Notes: generated from the sequence alone by a model not told the origin. DNA of 64,000 nucleotides from Flavobacterium bernardetii (GCF_011305415.1 NZ_JAANOQ010000007.1:1-64000), one strand, 5' to 3'; positions 35,524 to 45,580 are shown, counted from the first letter of the stretch. Numbers and translations are program-made.

Positions 35524-37752
35524 ATGAAAACAAAACTAACAATTGCATTTTTAGTATGTGCTAGTATATTAACATTTGCACAAACACAAAAAATTGTTTC
35601 AACCGAAAAAAACAATTTTACGATTCAAAACACCTCAGAAAAATATGTTTCATCGAAGAAAACAGTAGAAAATATTTCTTATGAAGATTTTTCAAAAACA
35701 ACTAAAGTAGTAACTTTAGAAAAAAACGCGCCTGCATTGCCTTTCTATTCTGAATCTGTAGAAATTTCAAACTCAGGAAAAGTGTCGTTTGAAATATCAT
35801 ATGATAGTTATGAAGAATTTTCGAATATTAATATTTTACCATCTAAAGGAAGTTTAAAAAGGAATGTAAATCCAGATAACATACCCTATGTTTTTGGAAA
35901 AGAATATTCGCAAAACACTTTTTATCCTGGAAATTTAGCAGCTGTAAGCGCCCCTTTTATTTTTAGAAGTACGAGAGGAGCAACAATTTCTTTTTATCCT
36001 TATCAATACAATCCAGTTACTAAAACATTAAGAGTATATAAAAATATTTCTGCAAAAATTATTACATCAACTGAGGAAACAGGATTAAATGAATTGAAAA
36101 CTAGATCAAACGAAACAAGTTCAGATTTTCAAGAAATGTACAAAAATTTATATATAAATGCTGCAGTCACTAATCCTGTCGTAGACAAAGGAGATATGTT
36201 GATTATCACACCAGCTTCATATGTTACAACTATTCAACCCTTTGTAAATTGGAAAATTGAAAAAGGAATTAAAACAACGGTAGCCACTTTAACTCAAACT
36301 GGCAATACTGCCACTACAATAAAAAGTTATATTCAAAATTTCTACACAGCTAATCCAGATTTAGCCTATGTAGTCTTAGTTGGTGATCATGAGAATTTAC
36401 CAAGTTATACTTATGGATTAACAGGAGCTAATGAACAATTATGGAGCGATTCTTTTTATGGACAATTAGAAGGTACCGATTTATTTCCTGAAGTTATGGT
36501 GGGAAGATTTTCTGGCTCAACCACAAATGTGCAAACTATGGTTGCTAGAGTAATTGAGTACGAAACAAATCCATTAGCTGGAGATTGGATGACAAAAGCT
36601 ATCGGTATTGCCTCTAACGAAGGTGCTGGAGCAGGTGACGAAGGCCAAGCAGATTATGTTCATTTAAGAGCTATTGCAACTAAACTAATTAACTTTGGTT
36701 ATTCTACAGTTCATGAATTTTATCAAGGTTCACAAGGTGGTAATGACGCAGCTGGCGAACCTACTCCGGCGCTAATTTCAAATGCTATTAATCAAGGTAC
36801 TGGTTTGTTAAACTATACTGGTCATGGAGATATTGACCTAATGGTTACAGGAAATTATACAAATGCAAATGTAAATACGCTAACAAATAATGGTAAATAT
36901 CCATTTGTAATTTCGGTGGCATGTAATAATGGGACTTTTGTAAATCAGACTTCTTTATGTGAGGCTTTTACAAGATTGAACTATAATAATTCACCAGCAG
37001 GTGCGATTGCAGCTTGTGGTTCTTCCATATTAATGGCTTGGGCAGAACCTATGCAAGTACAAGATGAAATAACAGAATTAATTATTAGAAGTGACAATCA
37101 AAACATAAAAACAACTTTAGGAAGTATTTTTAATAATGGATTAGTAAGCATGCTTGAAACTTACAATTTAAATGCAAGTGCACAAGAAGTAATGCAAACT
37201 TGGATATTTTTCGGTGACCCATCTACAGAATTTAGAAGTAAAATAACTACTGATATTACTGCAACTCATCCTGCTCAAATAAATCAAAATGGAGGCGCTA
37301 TTACAGTAACTTCAAATACTGAAGGAGCAACTATTTGTATTTCTCAAAATAATGAAATACTGGTAAAATCTGAAATTATTGGTGGAACTGCAAATGTTGT
37401 TATTCCAGCACTTACTTCACAAAATAATTTAAGTATTACATTAACTAAAGATAACAGAAAACCTTATAGAGGAACTATTACCGTTAACACTTTAGGTTTA
37501 TCTGAATTTGAAAACTATTTTGTAATTTATCCTAATCCAGCATCAGATTTTATTACAATTGAATCTTCAAAAATAATTGACAACGCCAATATTAAACTTT
37601 TCGATTTAAACGGAAGAGTTATTATTAATAAGCAAAACATGTCGCTAGATTCTAAATTTTCTTTACCTGTTTCTGAAATAGCTAGTGGTTTATATTTGTT
37701 AGAAATAAATGATGGTGCAAATAGAAAAATTCAAAAAATTCAAATAAAATAA
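35524..37752 (+). CDS. Gingipain-like C25 cysteine peptidase with T9SS sorting domain
   Basis: A secreted peptidase. It has a signal peptide (MKTKLTIAFLVCASILTFAQ), an N-terminal pro-region (about 20-205) and the Peptidase_C25 domain (about 215-570) starting at DMLIITPASY. Catalytic His434 lies in NYTGHGD and Cys467 in SVACNNGTF, with the same His-Cys spacing (33) as gingipain R. A C-terminal Ig-like domain (about 575-655) and a type A sorting domain (YPNPASDFITIES... to KIQIK) follow. Target proteins and cleavage specificity are unknown. PorU-type sorting proteases are also C25 but lack a sorting domain, so this one is cargo. Confidence 0.9.
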   Translation: MKTKLTIAFLVCASILTFAQTQKIVSTEKNNFTIQNTSEKYVSSKKTVENISYEDFSKTTKVVTLEKNAPALPFYSESVEISNSGKVSFEISYDSYEEFSNINILPSKGSLKRNVNPDNIPYVFGKEYSQNTFYPGNLAAVSAPFIFRSTRGATISFYPYQYNPVTKTLRVYKNISAKIITSTEETGLNELKTRSNETSSDFQEMYKNLYINAAVTNPVVDKGDMLIITPASYVTTIQPFVNWKIEKGIKTTVATLTQTGNTATTIKSYIQNFYTANPDLAYVVLVGDHENLPSYTYGLTGANEQLWSDSFYGQLEGTDLFPEVMVGRFSGSTTNVQTMVARVIEYETNPLAGDWMTKAIGIASNEGAGAGDEGQADYVHLRAIATKLINFGYSTVHEFYQGSQGGNDAAGEPTPALISNAINQGTGLLNYTGHGDIDLMVTGNYTNANVNTLTNNGKYPFVISVACNNGTFVNQTSLCEAFTRLNYNNSPAGAIAACGSSILMAWAEPMQVQDEITELIIRSDNQNIKTTLGSIFNNGLVSMLETYNLNASAQEVMQTWIFFGDPSTEFRSKITTDITATHPAQINQNGGAITVTSNTEGATICISQNNEILVKSEIIGGTANVVIPALTSQNNLSITLTKDNRKPYRGTITVNTLGLSEFENYFVIYPNPASDFITIESSKIIDNANIKLFDLNGRVIINKQNMSLDSKFSLPVSEIASGLYLLEINDGANRKIQKIQIK

Positions 37753-37837
37753 TTTGAATATATATAAAACGAAAAAGGATTTCTTTTAAATCATCCACAA
37801 AGATTAATCACTTTATAGTTAACATTAATAAAAAATA

Positions 37838-37870
37838 AGCTCGATAGTATATCGGGCTCTTTTTGTTTTT
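37838..37870 (+). terminator. Terminator after the C25 peptidase gene
   Basis: Arms AGCTCGATA and TATCGGGCT (9 bp with one G-U pair, 3-base loop) are followed by CTTTTTG and more T. Confidence 0.75.
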
Positions 37871-37992
37871 AAGTTTTATTGACTTTTACTTTTGGTCTGA
37901 TATTTTTGCATTTCTCATAAATTTTTCGATTAACTGATTGATTTTCAAGACTAAAAGACAATTTAATTTTTAACCAGCTTTAGATTATGTTC

Positions 37993-38000
37993 TAACTTTG
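37993..38000 (+). promoter_or_regulatory. -7 promoter box for the 962-residue T9SS protein gene
   Basis: TAACTTTG fits TAnnTTTG, 21 bases before the ATG. No spaced TTG was found. Confidence 0.5.
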
Positions 38001-38021
38001 TAATAATTAAATGAAAATGAT

Positions 38022-40910
38022 ATGTATAAAATTTACTTCACTTCAGGAAAGCCCCTCAATTACAAAAACCTACTTCAGAAAATTAACAACAGAGAAAAAC
38101 AATTTAGTTTGTATTTGATATTATTTTTTCTCTTTTCAATTCAAATTTATAGCCAATCTATTGGCGATTATAGGTCGAATTCTGGCGGTCTATGGACTAA
38201 CACGAACAGTTGGCAATATTACAACGGTAGTAGCTGGACAGCAGCTCCAACTTATCCTGGGCAAAACCCAACAGGAACAGGAAATGTTACAATTCAAGCA
38301 GGACACATTATCACCATTGGAAATACTGGAATAAATACTGGATTAATCGGATCAATTACCATAAGTGGAGAATTAGGTTTAACAGGAACTACTGGTGGAG
38401 GAAACAACGGAACAGACTTTGTTTTTAATACACAGTTGATAGTAGTTACTCCTCTTTTAGGTACAATTAGATTTACTGATAAAATAGATCTAATGTTACC
38501 TTCTAATGCTGTACTTTCTGTTACTTCAGACACTGCTCCAATCCCTGATTATTTTGGACTTATAGGAGATTGTAATCACAATCAAGACATTCACATAGGT
38601 TCTTCCGTTTATGCGTATTGCAACGGAGGTGGAACAACAGCTTTAACTTTCGCTGAAGTGATGGCTGGTGATGGTACTTTAAACTCCACACCAAATTCAA
38701 ACACTCCAGTTTGTGAAGGCAGTCAAATTAATCTTTTAGGAAGTTATTTAGGTACGTTTGGTACTGCTGTAACATATAGCTGGACAATTGTGGCACCTGG
38801 TGGAGGAAATAGTTCATCTGCCATACAAAATCCTGTTATAGCAAATGCTGTAGTTGGAACTTACACAGCTACACTTACTTGCACAACCACATATAGTGGA
38901 AATACTTATAATAATTACGAAACAATTTCTATTGTTGTAAATCCACGTCCAGGAACAATTACAATTGGTACAATTACACAACCAACTTGCGCTTTACCAA
39001 CAGGAAGTGTGCAATTAAACAACTTACCAGTAGGAACATGGACAATAAATCCTGGAGCAATTTCGGGAAGTGGAAGTAGTTATACTGTTAGTGGTTTGGT
39101 TCCTGCGAGCTATTCCTTCACGGTAACTAATAGTGGTGGTTGTATTTCTGTTGCGAGTAGTAGTGTCAATATTATTTCTTCAAATAAAGTTTGGAATGGT
39201 TCAAGCAGTTCAAATTGGTTTACACCAGCTAATTGGACACCAAATAATATACCGACTGCTACAGATTGTGCTACAATTACAAATATTGGAAATAGTCCTG
39301 TAATTTCAGGACCTGCAGTTGCATATGCATATTCAATTACAATACCTAGTGGCGGAAATCTAGAAATAACATCAACTGGAATATTGGAAGTTACCGATTT
39401 TATAAATGTAAACACAAACGGTATCTTCAATATTAGAAACAATGGAAGTTTGATTCAAATCAACAATGTAAGCAATACTGGAAACATCAATATGGAAAGA
39501 ATCGCTTTTGTGGATACTACTGATTATGTGTATTGGTCAAGTCCGGTAGCAGGATTTAATTCCGCAAATATTTCACCCACATCAAACAATGCTAATCTTT
39601 ACAAATGGATCCCAACTATTCCAGGAAATGGCATAGGCGAATTCGGAAGCTGGGCTAGCGCATCAGAAACTATGATATTAGGAAAAGGATATATTGAAAG
39701 AGGTCTCAACAACGCACCTACAAACTCACCTGTAAACTTCACATCGACATTTACTGGCGTTCCAAATAATGGAAATATCTCAACACCCATTTCTAGAGGT
39801 ACATACAATACTGTAGGAACGTATCCTTCTCCAAATTCACCAGTAAACGCAACACAGGATGATGACAATTGGAACTTATTAGGAAACCCCTATCCATCTT
39901 CACTTTCAGCTGATGCTTTTTTAACAACAAACGCTACTAAAATTGGAGGTTATATTAATATCTGGAGACATGGAATCGCACCAAGCACAACCGCTTCAGA
40001 CCCTTTTTATAACAATTATGCGTATAATTATGATGCATCAGATTATTTGACGTACAATCTTTCTGGACCTTCTTCTCCATTAGGTTTTGATGGCTACATT
40101 GGTACAGGACAAGGTTTTTTTGTACTAATGAACCCATTAAGTTCATCAACTTCAATGACAGCAACATTTAACAACTCTATGAGAAATAGTGGTTATCGTA
40201 ACGATCAGTTTTACAAAACTACAAATACAAACACAAACAATCATCCTGAAGGAAGAATTTGGATAGATTTAGTATCTTCAACATCTAGTAATACAATACT
40301 TATTGCCTATAAAAATGGCGCAACTAATCAAAAAGACTTAATGTATGATGCACAAGCAGATTTAAGTGCAAGTTTCAATATTTATTCTTTATTAGAAGGT
40401 TATGACAGGAATCTTATTCAGGGAAGAAGCGTGCCGTTTGACCAAAACGATCAGGTTTCAATAGCAGTTAAATTACCAACTGCTGGTAACTATACTATTG
40501 CCATCAAAGAAATTGACGGATTATTAACTAATGAAAACATTTATTTAGAAGACAAACAATTAAATTTAATTCACGATTTAAAAACTTCTCCGTACATTTT
40601 CACAGGAGTTCAAGGTGAAATTTTAGATAGATTTGTATTACGATATACAAATCAAACATTATCTACAGATGAAAATATGTTTACCAATCAAGTAATTATT
40701 TTCACAAACAATCACATCAATGTAAAATCAATAGGTCAATTGATTAAAGAAATCATTGTTTATGATATTTTAGGAAAAACGCTTGTGTATAGAAAAAATA
40801 TTAGTCAACAAGAAATCATTTTATCTGAATTAAAACCAACAACTGGCGTTTTAATAGCTAAAGTTAAACTTGAAAATGATGTAGTTATAACTAAAAAAGT
40901 TGCTTATTAA
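38022..40910 (+). CDS. Large secreted protein with T9SS type C-like sorting domain
   Basis: This surface protein has 962 residues. An unusually long basic N-region (about 30 residues) precedes the signal hydrophobic stretch LYLILFFLFSIQIYSQ. The mature part begins IGDYRSNSGGLWTNTNSWQ, a G-W-T-x-x-x-x-W motif often seen in flavobacterial adhesin-like proteins and repeated later as WNGSSSSNWFTPANWTP (near residue 390). An Ig/PKD-like part lies around 235-310. The C-terminal 70 residues (VKSIGQLIKEIIVYDILGK ... VVITKKVAY) resemble the 'type C' sorting signal rather than type A. Function unknown; adhesion or matrix formation is inferred from composition (Ser/Thr/Asn/Gly-rich). Confidence 0.82.
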   Translation: MYKIYFTSGKPLNYKNLLQKINNREKQFSLYLILFFLFSIQIYSQSIGDYRSNSGGLWTNTNSWQYYNGSSWTAAPTYPGQNPTGTGNVTIQAGHIITIGNTGINTGLIGSITISGELGLTGTTGGGNNGTDFVFNTQLIVVTPLLGTIRFTDKIDLMLPSNAVLSVTSDTAPIPDYFGLIGDCNHNQDIHIGSSVYAYCNGGGTTALTFAEVMAGDGTLNSTPNSNTPVCEGSQINLLGSYLGTFGTAVTYSWTIVAPGGGNSSSAIQNPVIANAVVGTYTATLTCTTTYSGNTYNNYETISIVVNPRPGTITIGTITQPTCALPTGSVQLNNLPVGTWTINPGAISGSGSSYTVSGLVPASYSFTVTNSGGCISVASSSVNIISSNKVWNGSSSSNWFTPANWTPNNIPTATDCATITNIGNSPVISGPAVAYAYSITIPSGGNLEITSTGILEVTDFINVNTNGIFNIRNNGSLIQINNVSNTGNINMERIAFVDTTDYVYWSSPVAGFNSANISPTSNNANLYKWIPTIPGNGIGEFGSWASASETMILGKGYIERGLNNAPTNSPVNFTSTFTGVPNNGNISTPISRGTYNTVGTYPSPNSPVNATQDDDNWNLLGNPYPSSLSADAFLTTNATKIGGYINIWRHGIAPSTTASDPFYNNYAYNYDASDYLTYNLSGPSSPLGFDGYIGTGQGFFVLMNPLSSSTSMTATFNNSMRNSGYRNDQFYKTTNTNTNNHPEGRIWIDLVSSTSSNTILIAYKNGATNQKDLMYDAQADLSASFNIYSLLEGYDRNLIQGRSVPFDQNDQVSIAVKLPTAGNYTIAIKEIDGLLTNENIYLEDKQLNLIHDLKTSPYIFTGVQGEILDRFVLRYTNQTLSTDENMFTNQVIIFTNNHINVKSIGQLIKEIIVYDILGKTLVYRKNISQQEIILSELKPTTGVLIAKVKLENDVVITKKVAY

Positions 40911-40969
40911 TCCGCTCAAACTTTTGAAATTTCTACACAGAATAAGAAATAAGGAAAGATATAAAACAG

Positions 40970-40999
40970 AAAAAGGATTGCTTTCGCAATCCTTTTTCA
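40970..40999. terminator. Bidirectional terminator
   Basis: Arms AAAAAGGATTGC and GCAATCCTTTTT (12 bp, 4-base loop) lie between the T9SS protein gene and the convergent M16 peptidase gene. Confidence 0.87.
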
Positions 41000-41015
41000 A
41001 TATCAAAATAAAAAT

Positions 41016-43076
41016 TTATTCGAAATCTTTATCAGTCACACCTTCATTAATTTTTACATCTTGTGTAATAAATTCTAATGGCATTCCAACGTCTAAAGTA
41101 ATTTTGTATGGAACTTTCACTCCTTTTACATCAACATAATCATTGAATGATGTGATCACTTTTCGTTTTTGAGCACCTTCACCTGATTCGTTTTCAGAAG
41201 CAACTCTTAATCCTGTTTTCACATCATAAAAATGTCTTGAAGTACCAGCTTGAATTACATAAGCATCCTGACCGTTAATTGTTTCAATTCCATTTAGAAC
41301 AATTGTTTTATCAGATAATAAATTTAATTCGATGAAAGGGATAGCTTCTTTTTTCTCTTTTACTAATTCATCGTCTTCAATATTTTTTTTCTGACCTCTT
41401 GCAGTTTGGTAACCCATTTTGTCACCAATTACTTGTTTCATCATTGACATTCCAGACATAGAAATATCTATAGCAGACATTCCCTTACTAGAAAATTTAG
41501 AAATCATATCCAAAGATTGCCCTTGAATAGTTCCTTTTGAAGTCACTAATAATGTTTTAACCGTTTTTAAGGCTTTTTCTCCACCAATAGCATCAACGTG
41601 TTTTTTAATTACAGATTGTGCGGTTACACCTGCAGGAATTTCTTTCTTCACTACTGGTTTCTCTGTTTTGTTTCCGAATTTATCAAAATAGAAAATTGGC
41701 ATTTTTTCTTTGGCACTCATAGCTTCTAAACCTGGTAATACATCGGCAGCTTTACCAACAATTACAACTCTTGTGTTATTAGCTAAGAAATATTTATTGG
41801 CTGCATTTCTAACATCTTCTGGAGTTACCGCATTGATATTTTTTACATAATTTTCGTAAAAATCTTCTGGTAAACCTAACGTTTTAATGTTTAATGCATA
41901 ACGTGCAATTGTAGCAGGTTTTTCAATTTGCATTACGAAATTACCAATGTATTTTGCTTTTGCATTTCTTAAATCTTCTGCAGAAACTAAGTCTGTTCTG
42001 ATTTTTTTTAATTCGTTAAAAATTTCTACAACTGCACTATCAGTAACTGTATTTCTTACAGAAGCTGTAGAAGAAAATTTAGAAATATATTTCCCAGCTC
42101 CTATATTAGAGTACGAACCGTAAGTCCAACCGTGTTTTTCTCTTAAATTTAAAAACAAACGACCTTCTCCACCACCACCAAGAATTTGGTTAGCTAAAAT
42201 AGCAGCGAAATAATCTTTATCATTCATTTTTAATCTTGATAAGTTTACTAAAGCAATTTCAGATTGAACTGCGTTTGGCACATCAACAAAATTAATTTGA
42301 GAATACTGTAAATCTTTTGGGTCGTTATAAGTTAAGTTTGGCGCTGTAGCTTTTTTCCAAACATCTGCTCCAAATAATTGCTCTACTTTTTCCTTAACTT
42401 CTTTTGTTTTCACATCACCAATTACAACTAAATAAGCATTAGCTGGTACAAAATACGTGTTATAATGATTGATTACATCTTGTAAAGTCACATTTTTCAA
42501 TGTTTCTTCAGAAGTAAATTCACCACTATAATGGTCTTTTCCGAAAGTTAAAACATTTTGAACACGGGCTGCAATTGCAGAAGTGCTTTTTTCGTCAGAT
42601 TTTAAACCTTCAATTAATTTAGCTCTTTCCGCATCAAAATCAGCTTGAGTAAATAATGGGTTTAAAGCTCCATCTGCTAATAATTCTAAAATTCTTGCTG
42701 AATATCTAGACAAACCATTTGCAGAAGCACCTGATTCATAAAAATTAATAGTAGCTCCTAAAAAGTCAATTTCTTCATTAAATTTATCTTTTGAAATGGT
42801 TTCAGTAGCATTACCAATCATGGCGCTTACTAAATCTGTTACTCCTTTTTTGCTTCCTTCAGCGAAAGGTGAATTGTCTAAAGTTAAGTTGTATGAAACT
42901 CTTGGTAATTTATTATTTTCAACTACTAATACTTTTAAACCATTTTCTAAAACGAAAGTTACTGGTTTTTTAATATTAATACTTGGTGCTGGCCCTTGTT
43001 TAGGCATTGGTCTGTCTTGTGCTTGCATAGTTATTGTTAGTAATAAACTGGCTGCGATATATAAATACTTTTTCAT
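41016..43076 (-). CDS. M16 family peptidase-like protein lacking the zinc motif, with extra C-terminal domain
   Basis: A periplasmic partner subunit. A signal peptide (MKKYLYIAASLLLTITMQAQ) is followed by two M16 domains (about 35-250 and 260-475). The zinc site HxxEH is absent: the corresponding region reads GVTDLVSAMIGNATE, so this subunit is expected to be inactive. It keeps the glycine-rich loop region GGGGEGRLFLNLREKHGWTYG typical of such partners. After residue about 495 comes a 190-residue domain (SVIKKHVDAIGGEKAL ... VKVPYKITLDVG) that resembles the LolA/outer-membrane lipoprotein-sorting fold. It lies 14 bases after the catalytic subunit gene in one operon. Confidence 0.85.
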   Translation of the reverse strand: MKKYLYIAASLLLTITMQAQDRPMPKQGPAPSINIKKPVTFVLENGLKVLVVENNKLPRVSYNLTLDNSPFAEGSKKGVTDLVSAMIGNATETISKDKFNEEIDFLGATINFYESGASANGLSRYSARILELLADGALNPLFTQADFDAERAKLIEGLKSDEKSTSAIAARVQNVLTFGKDHYSGEFTSEETLKNVTLQDVINHYNTYFVPANAYLVVIGDVKTKEVKEKVEQLFGADVWKKATAPNLTYNDPKDLQYSQINFVDVPNAVQSEIALVNLSRLKMNDKDYFAAILANQILGGGGEGRLFLNLREKHGWTYGSYSNIGAGKYISKFSSTASVRNTVTDSAVVEIFNELKKIRTDLVSAEDLRNAKAKYIGNFVMQIEKPATIARYALNIKTLGLPEDFYENYVKNINAVTPEDVRNAANKYFLANNTRVVIVGKAADVLPGLEAMSAKEKMPIFYFDKFGNKTEKPVVKKEIPAGVTAQSVIKKHVDAIGGEKALKTVKTLLVTSKGTIQGQSLDMISKFSSKGMSAIDISMSGMSMMKQVIGDKMGYQTARGQKKNIEDDELVKEKKEAIPFIELNLLSDKTIVLNGIETINGQDAYVIQAGTSRHFYDVKTGLRVASENESGEGAQKRKVITSFNDYVDVKGVKVPYKITLDVGMPLEFITQDVKINEGVTDKDFE

Positions 43077-43090
43077 CTTTATCTTAAAAA

Positions 43091-44416
43091 TTATTTAGCT
43101 GTTTTTTCTTTTGCAGGACCATAATTCAAAATCAAACGTTGGTTTGGATTTAAATATTTTTTTGCAACTTCTTTAATATCTTCTCTTGTAATTGAACGGT
43201 AAATTTCAATTTCAGTATTTACTAAATTAATGTCACCATATAATAAATAGTATGAAGCTAAATTTTCAGCAATCCCTTCAACAGTTGAATTTGAAGTTAC
43301 ATAATTGTTTTCAAATTTATTTTGAAGTTTTTGAAAATCATTTTCAGAAATTAAATTGTTTTGGATGTTCACAATTTCTTCGTCAATTTCTTTTATTAAA
43401 GTTTCAGATGTAACATCACCCATTGGCAATCCAAAAATAAAATAAGTTCCATAATCTTCTTGGCTATAATTAAAGGCATTAACTTGTAAAGCTACTTTTT
43501 TCTCATCCACCATTTTTTTGTATAATTTCGAACTCTTACCTTCAGATAAGTAAGAAGAAATCATGTCTAAAACACGAGCATCTTTCGTTTTCATAGAAGG
43601 TGTTCTATAAGCAGTAACAGTCATTGGGATTTGCACATTCGGGTCTTCCCAAGTTGCATTAATTGTTGTAGTAATTGGAGCTTCCTCAAATTTTTGTCTT
43701 TTAATAGGTTCTCCTTTTGGAATTGCTCCGAAATATTTTTTAATCCACGTTTTAGCTTGAGCGTTGTCAAACTGACCTGCAACAACTAGTACGGCATTAT
43801 TTGGAATATAGAATTTTTTATTAAATGCTTTAAACTCTTCTAAAGTAGCTGCATCTAAATGTTCCATTTCTCCAATAGTAGTCCATTTATATGGATGAAC
43901 TTTAAACATGTTTTGTTTAACAGCTTTTAATAAATTACCGTAAGGTGAGTTGTCAATTCTTAAACGTTTTTCTTCTTTAACAACTTCGTTTTGAGTATCA
44001 ACACCTTTTTGATCAATAACTGGATGCATTAATCTTTCTGATTCCATCCAAATGGCTAATTCTAAATTATTCGAAGGAAAAACTTCATAATAATACGTTC
44101 TGTCATCAGAAGTATTGGCATTATTATTACCACCATTAGAAGTAACTAATTTAAACCATTCTCCTTTACCAATATTTTTTGTCCCTTCGAACAATAAATG
44201 CTCAAAAAAGTGAGCAAAACCAGTTCGATTTGGTTGCTCGTCTTTTGCACCCACATGATACATTACTGAAGTAATAATTACTGGTGCAGAATCATCTTGA
44301 TGTAAAACAACGTGTAATCCGTTATCTAAATCAAATTCTTCGAATGCTACTTTTTGTGCATTTGCCGTGCTTCCTAACATTGCCATTGTTCCTAAAGCCA
44401 TTAACGTTTTTTTCAT
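43091..44416 (-). CDS. M16 family zinc peptidase (catalytic subunit)
   Basis: A secreted or periplasmic pitrilysin-type peptidase. It has a signal peptide (MKKTLMALGTMAMLGSTANAQ). The zinc motif HFFEH lies at residues 69-73 and the distal Glu in NEVVKEEKRLR. At 441 residues it has two M16 domains, the size of the processing-peptidase beta subunit. It is co-transcribed with a motif-less M16 protein, so an active/inactive heterodimer like mitochondrial processing peptidase is inferred. Substrate unknown. Confidence 0.9.
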   Translation of the reverse strand: MKKTLMALGTMAMLGSTANAQKVAFEEFDLDNGLHVVLHQDDSAPVIITSVMYHVGAKDEQPNRTGFAHFFEHLLFEGTKNIGKGEWFKLVTSNGGNNNANTSDDRTYYYEVFPSNNLELAIWMESERLMHPVIDQKGVDTQNEVVKEEKRLRIDNSPYGNLLKAVKQNMFKVHPYKWTTIGEMEHLDAATLEEFKAFNKKFYIPNNAVLVVAGQFDNAQAKTWIKKYFGAIPKGEPIKRQKFEEAPITTTINATWEDPNVQIPMTVTAYRTPSMKTKDARVLDMISSYLSEGKSSKLYKKMVDEKKVALQVNAFNYSQEDYGTYFIFGLPMGDVTSETLIKEIDEEIVNIQNNLISENDFQKLQNKFENNYVTSNSTVEGIAENLASYYLLYGDINLVNTEIEIYRSITREDIKEVAKKYLNPNQRLILNYGPAKEKTAK

Positions 44417-44531
44417 AAGTAAATTTATAATTATAAATGGTGATAATTAGTCTGCGAAAGATATAAATTGTTACATAAAAAGCGAAAAACTTCTTTATTA
44501 TATTTAAATTGAAGAAAAAAGAAAAGTTATG

Positions 44532-44561
44532 TTGTGTGATTAATAAATAATTGTATATTTG
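44532..44561 (+). promoter_or_regulatory. rplU-rpmA promoter
   Basis: TTG (44532-44534), a 19-bp spacer and TATATTTG (44554-44561) make a full Bacteroidota promoter, with a leader of about 30 bases. Confidence 0.75.
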
Positions 44562-44595
44562 CAAACTGAAAAAATAATAATCTAAACACATTGTT

Positions 44596-45270
44596 ATGTA
44601 CGCAATCGTAGAGATAGCAGGGCAACAGTTCAAAGTAAGCAAAGACCAAAGGTTATTTGTTCACCGTTTAGCAAGTGATGTAGACGCAAAAGTTTCTTTT
44701 GACAAAGTCTTATTAATTGATAACGGAGGAGCATTAACATTAGGCGCCCCAGCTATAGAAGGAGCTTCTGTTGAAGCCAAAGTATTAAAGCACCTTAAAG
44801 GTGACAAAGTAATCGTCTTCAAAAAGAAAAGAAGAAAAGGATACAAAAAGAAAAACGGTCACCGTCAATCTTTTACACAAATTATCATTGAAAGCATTGT
44901 TGCTTCTGGTTCTGTAAAAAAAGCTGCTGCTCCTAAGAAAGAAGCTGCTCCAAAAGCAGAAAAATTAGTTGATGCTCCTGCTGCACCAAAAGCTACTAAA
45001 GCTAAAGCTGCAAAAGGTGATGATTTAAAAATTATCGAAGGTATTGGACCTAAAGCTGCTGATGTATTAGTTGCTGCTGGAATTGACACATTTGCAAAAT
45101 TAGCTGCTACTGCTGCTTCTGATGTAAATGCAATTTTAGACGGAGCTGAAGCTAAAGTACAACATTTAGATCCAACTACTTGGGCACAACAAGCTCAATT
45201 AGCTGCTGATGGTAAAATGGATGAATTAAAAAAATTACAAGATGAATTAAACGGCGGTAAAGCAGTTTAA
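44596..45270 (+). CDS. rplU: 50S ribosomal protein L21 with C-terminal helix-hairpin-helix extension
   Basis: Residues 1-103 are a normal L21 ([18 protein letters not shown], the [16 protein letters not shown] basic patch and FTQIIIESI). An Ala/Lys/Pro linker follows (about 107-140). Then a helix-hairpin-helix-like domain (about 143-215) has the motif [21 protein letters not shown]21 is usually about 100 residues, so the protein is twice the normal size. Such an extension is seen in flavobacterial L21 proteins as far as recalled. Its job is unknown; binding to rRNA or DNA is a guess. rpmA follows 31 bases later. Confidence 0.94.
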   Translation: MYAIVEIAGQQFKVSKDQRLFVHRLASDVDAKVSFDKVLLIDNGGALTLGAPAIEGASVEAKVLKHLKGDKVIVFKKKRRKGYKKKNGHRQSFTQIIIESIVASGSVKKAAAPKKEAAPKAEKLVDAPAAPKATKAKAAKGDDLKIIEGIGPKAADVLVAAGIDTFAKLAATAASDVNAILDGAEAKVQHLDPTTWAQQAQLAADGKMDELKKLQDELNGGKAV

Positions 45271-45301
45271 TTTTAGTATTAACTTATAAAACCAAAACGT
45301 C

Positions 45302-45562
45302 ATGGCTCATAAAAAAGGTGTCGGTAGTTCGAAAAATGGTAGAGAATCAGAATCAAAACGTTTAGGCGTTAAGATTTATGGTGGTCAAGCTGCAATTGCA
45401 GGGAATATCATTGTTAGACAAAGAGGTTCAAAACACAACCCAGGTGAAAATGTTTACATGGGAAAAGATCATACTTTACATGCTAAAGTTGATGGAATTG
45501 TAAAATTCCAGAAAAAAGGTGAGAACAAATCTTGGGTTTCTATTCTTCCATTCGAAGCATAA
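45302..45562 (+). CDS. rpmA: 50S ribosomal protein L27
   Basis: This large-subunit protein's N-terminus reaches the peptidyl-transferase centre. It has 86 residues starting [16 protein letters not shown], followed by [13 protein letters not shown] and the [21 protein letters not shown] block. There is no Firmicutes-type N-terminal extension to cleave. It is the partner of rplU, as in most bacteria, and has a terminator behind it. Confidence 0.97.
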   Translation: MAHKKGVGSSKNGRESESKRLGVKIYGGQAAIAGNIIVRQRGSKHNPGENVYMGKDHTLHAKVDGIVKFQKKGENKSWVSILPFEA

Positions 45563-45580
45563 TCTTAAGATTACAAATAC

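Noticed and set aside
44331-44642. 103-codon minus-strand frame across the M16 gene start and rplU promoter
   Set aside because: Hydrophobic and Lys/Asn-rich translation of AT-rich DNA; it overlaps the real M16 start in another frame and the rplU promoter.
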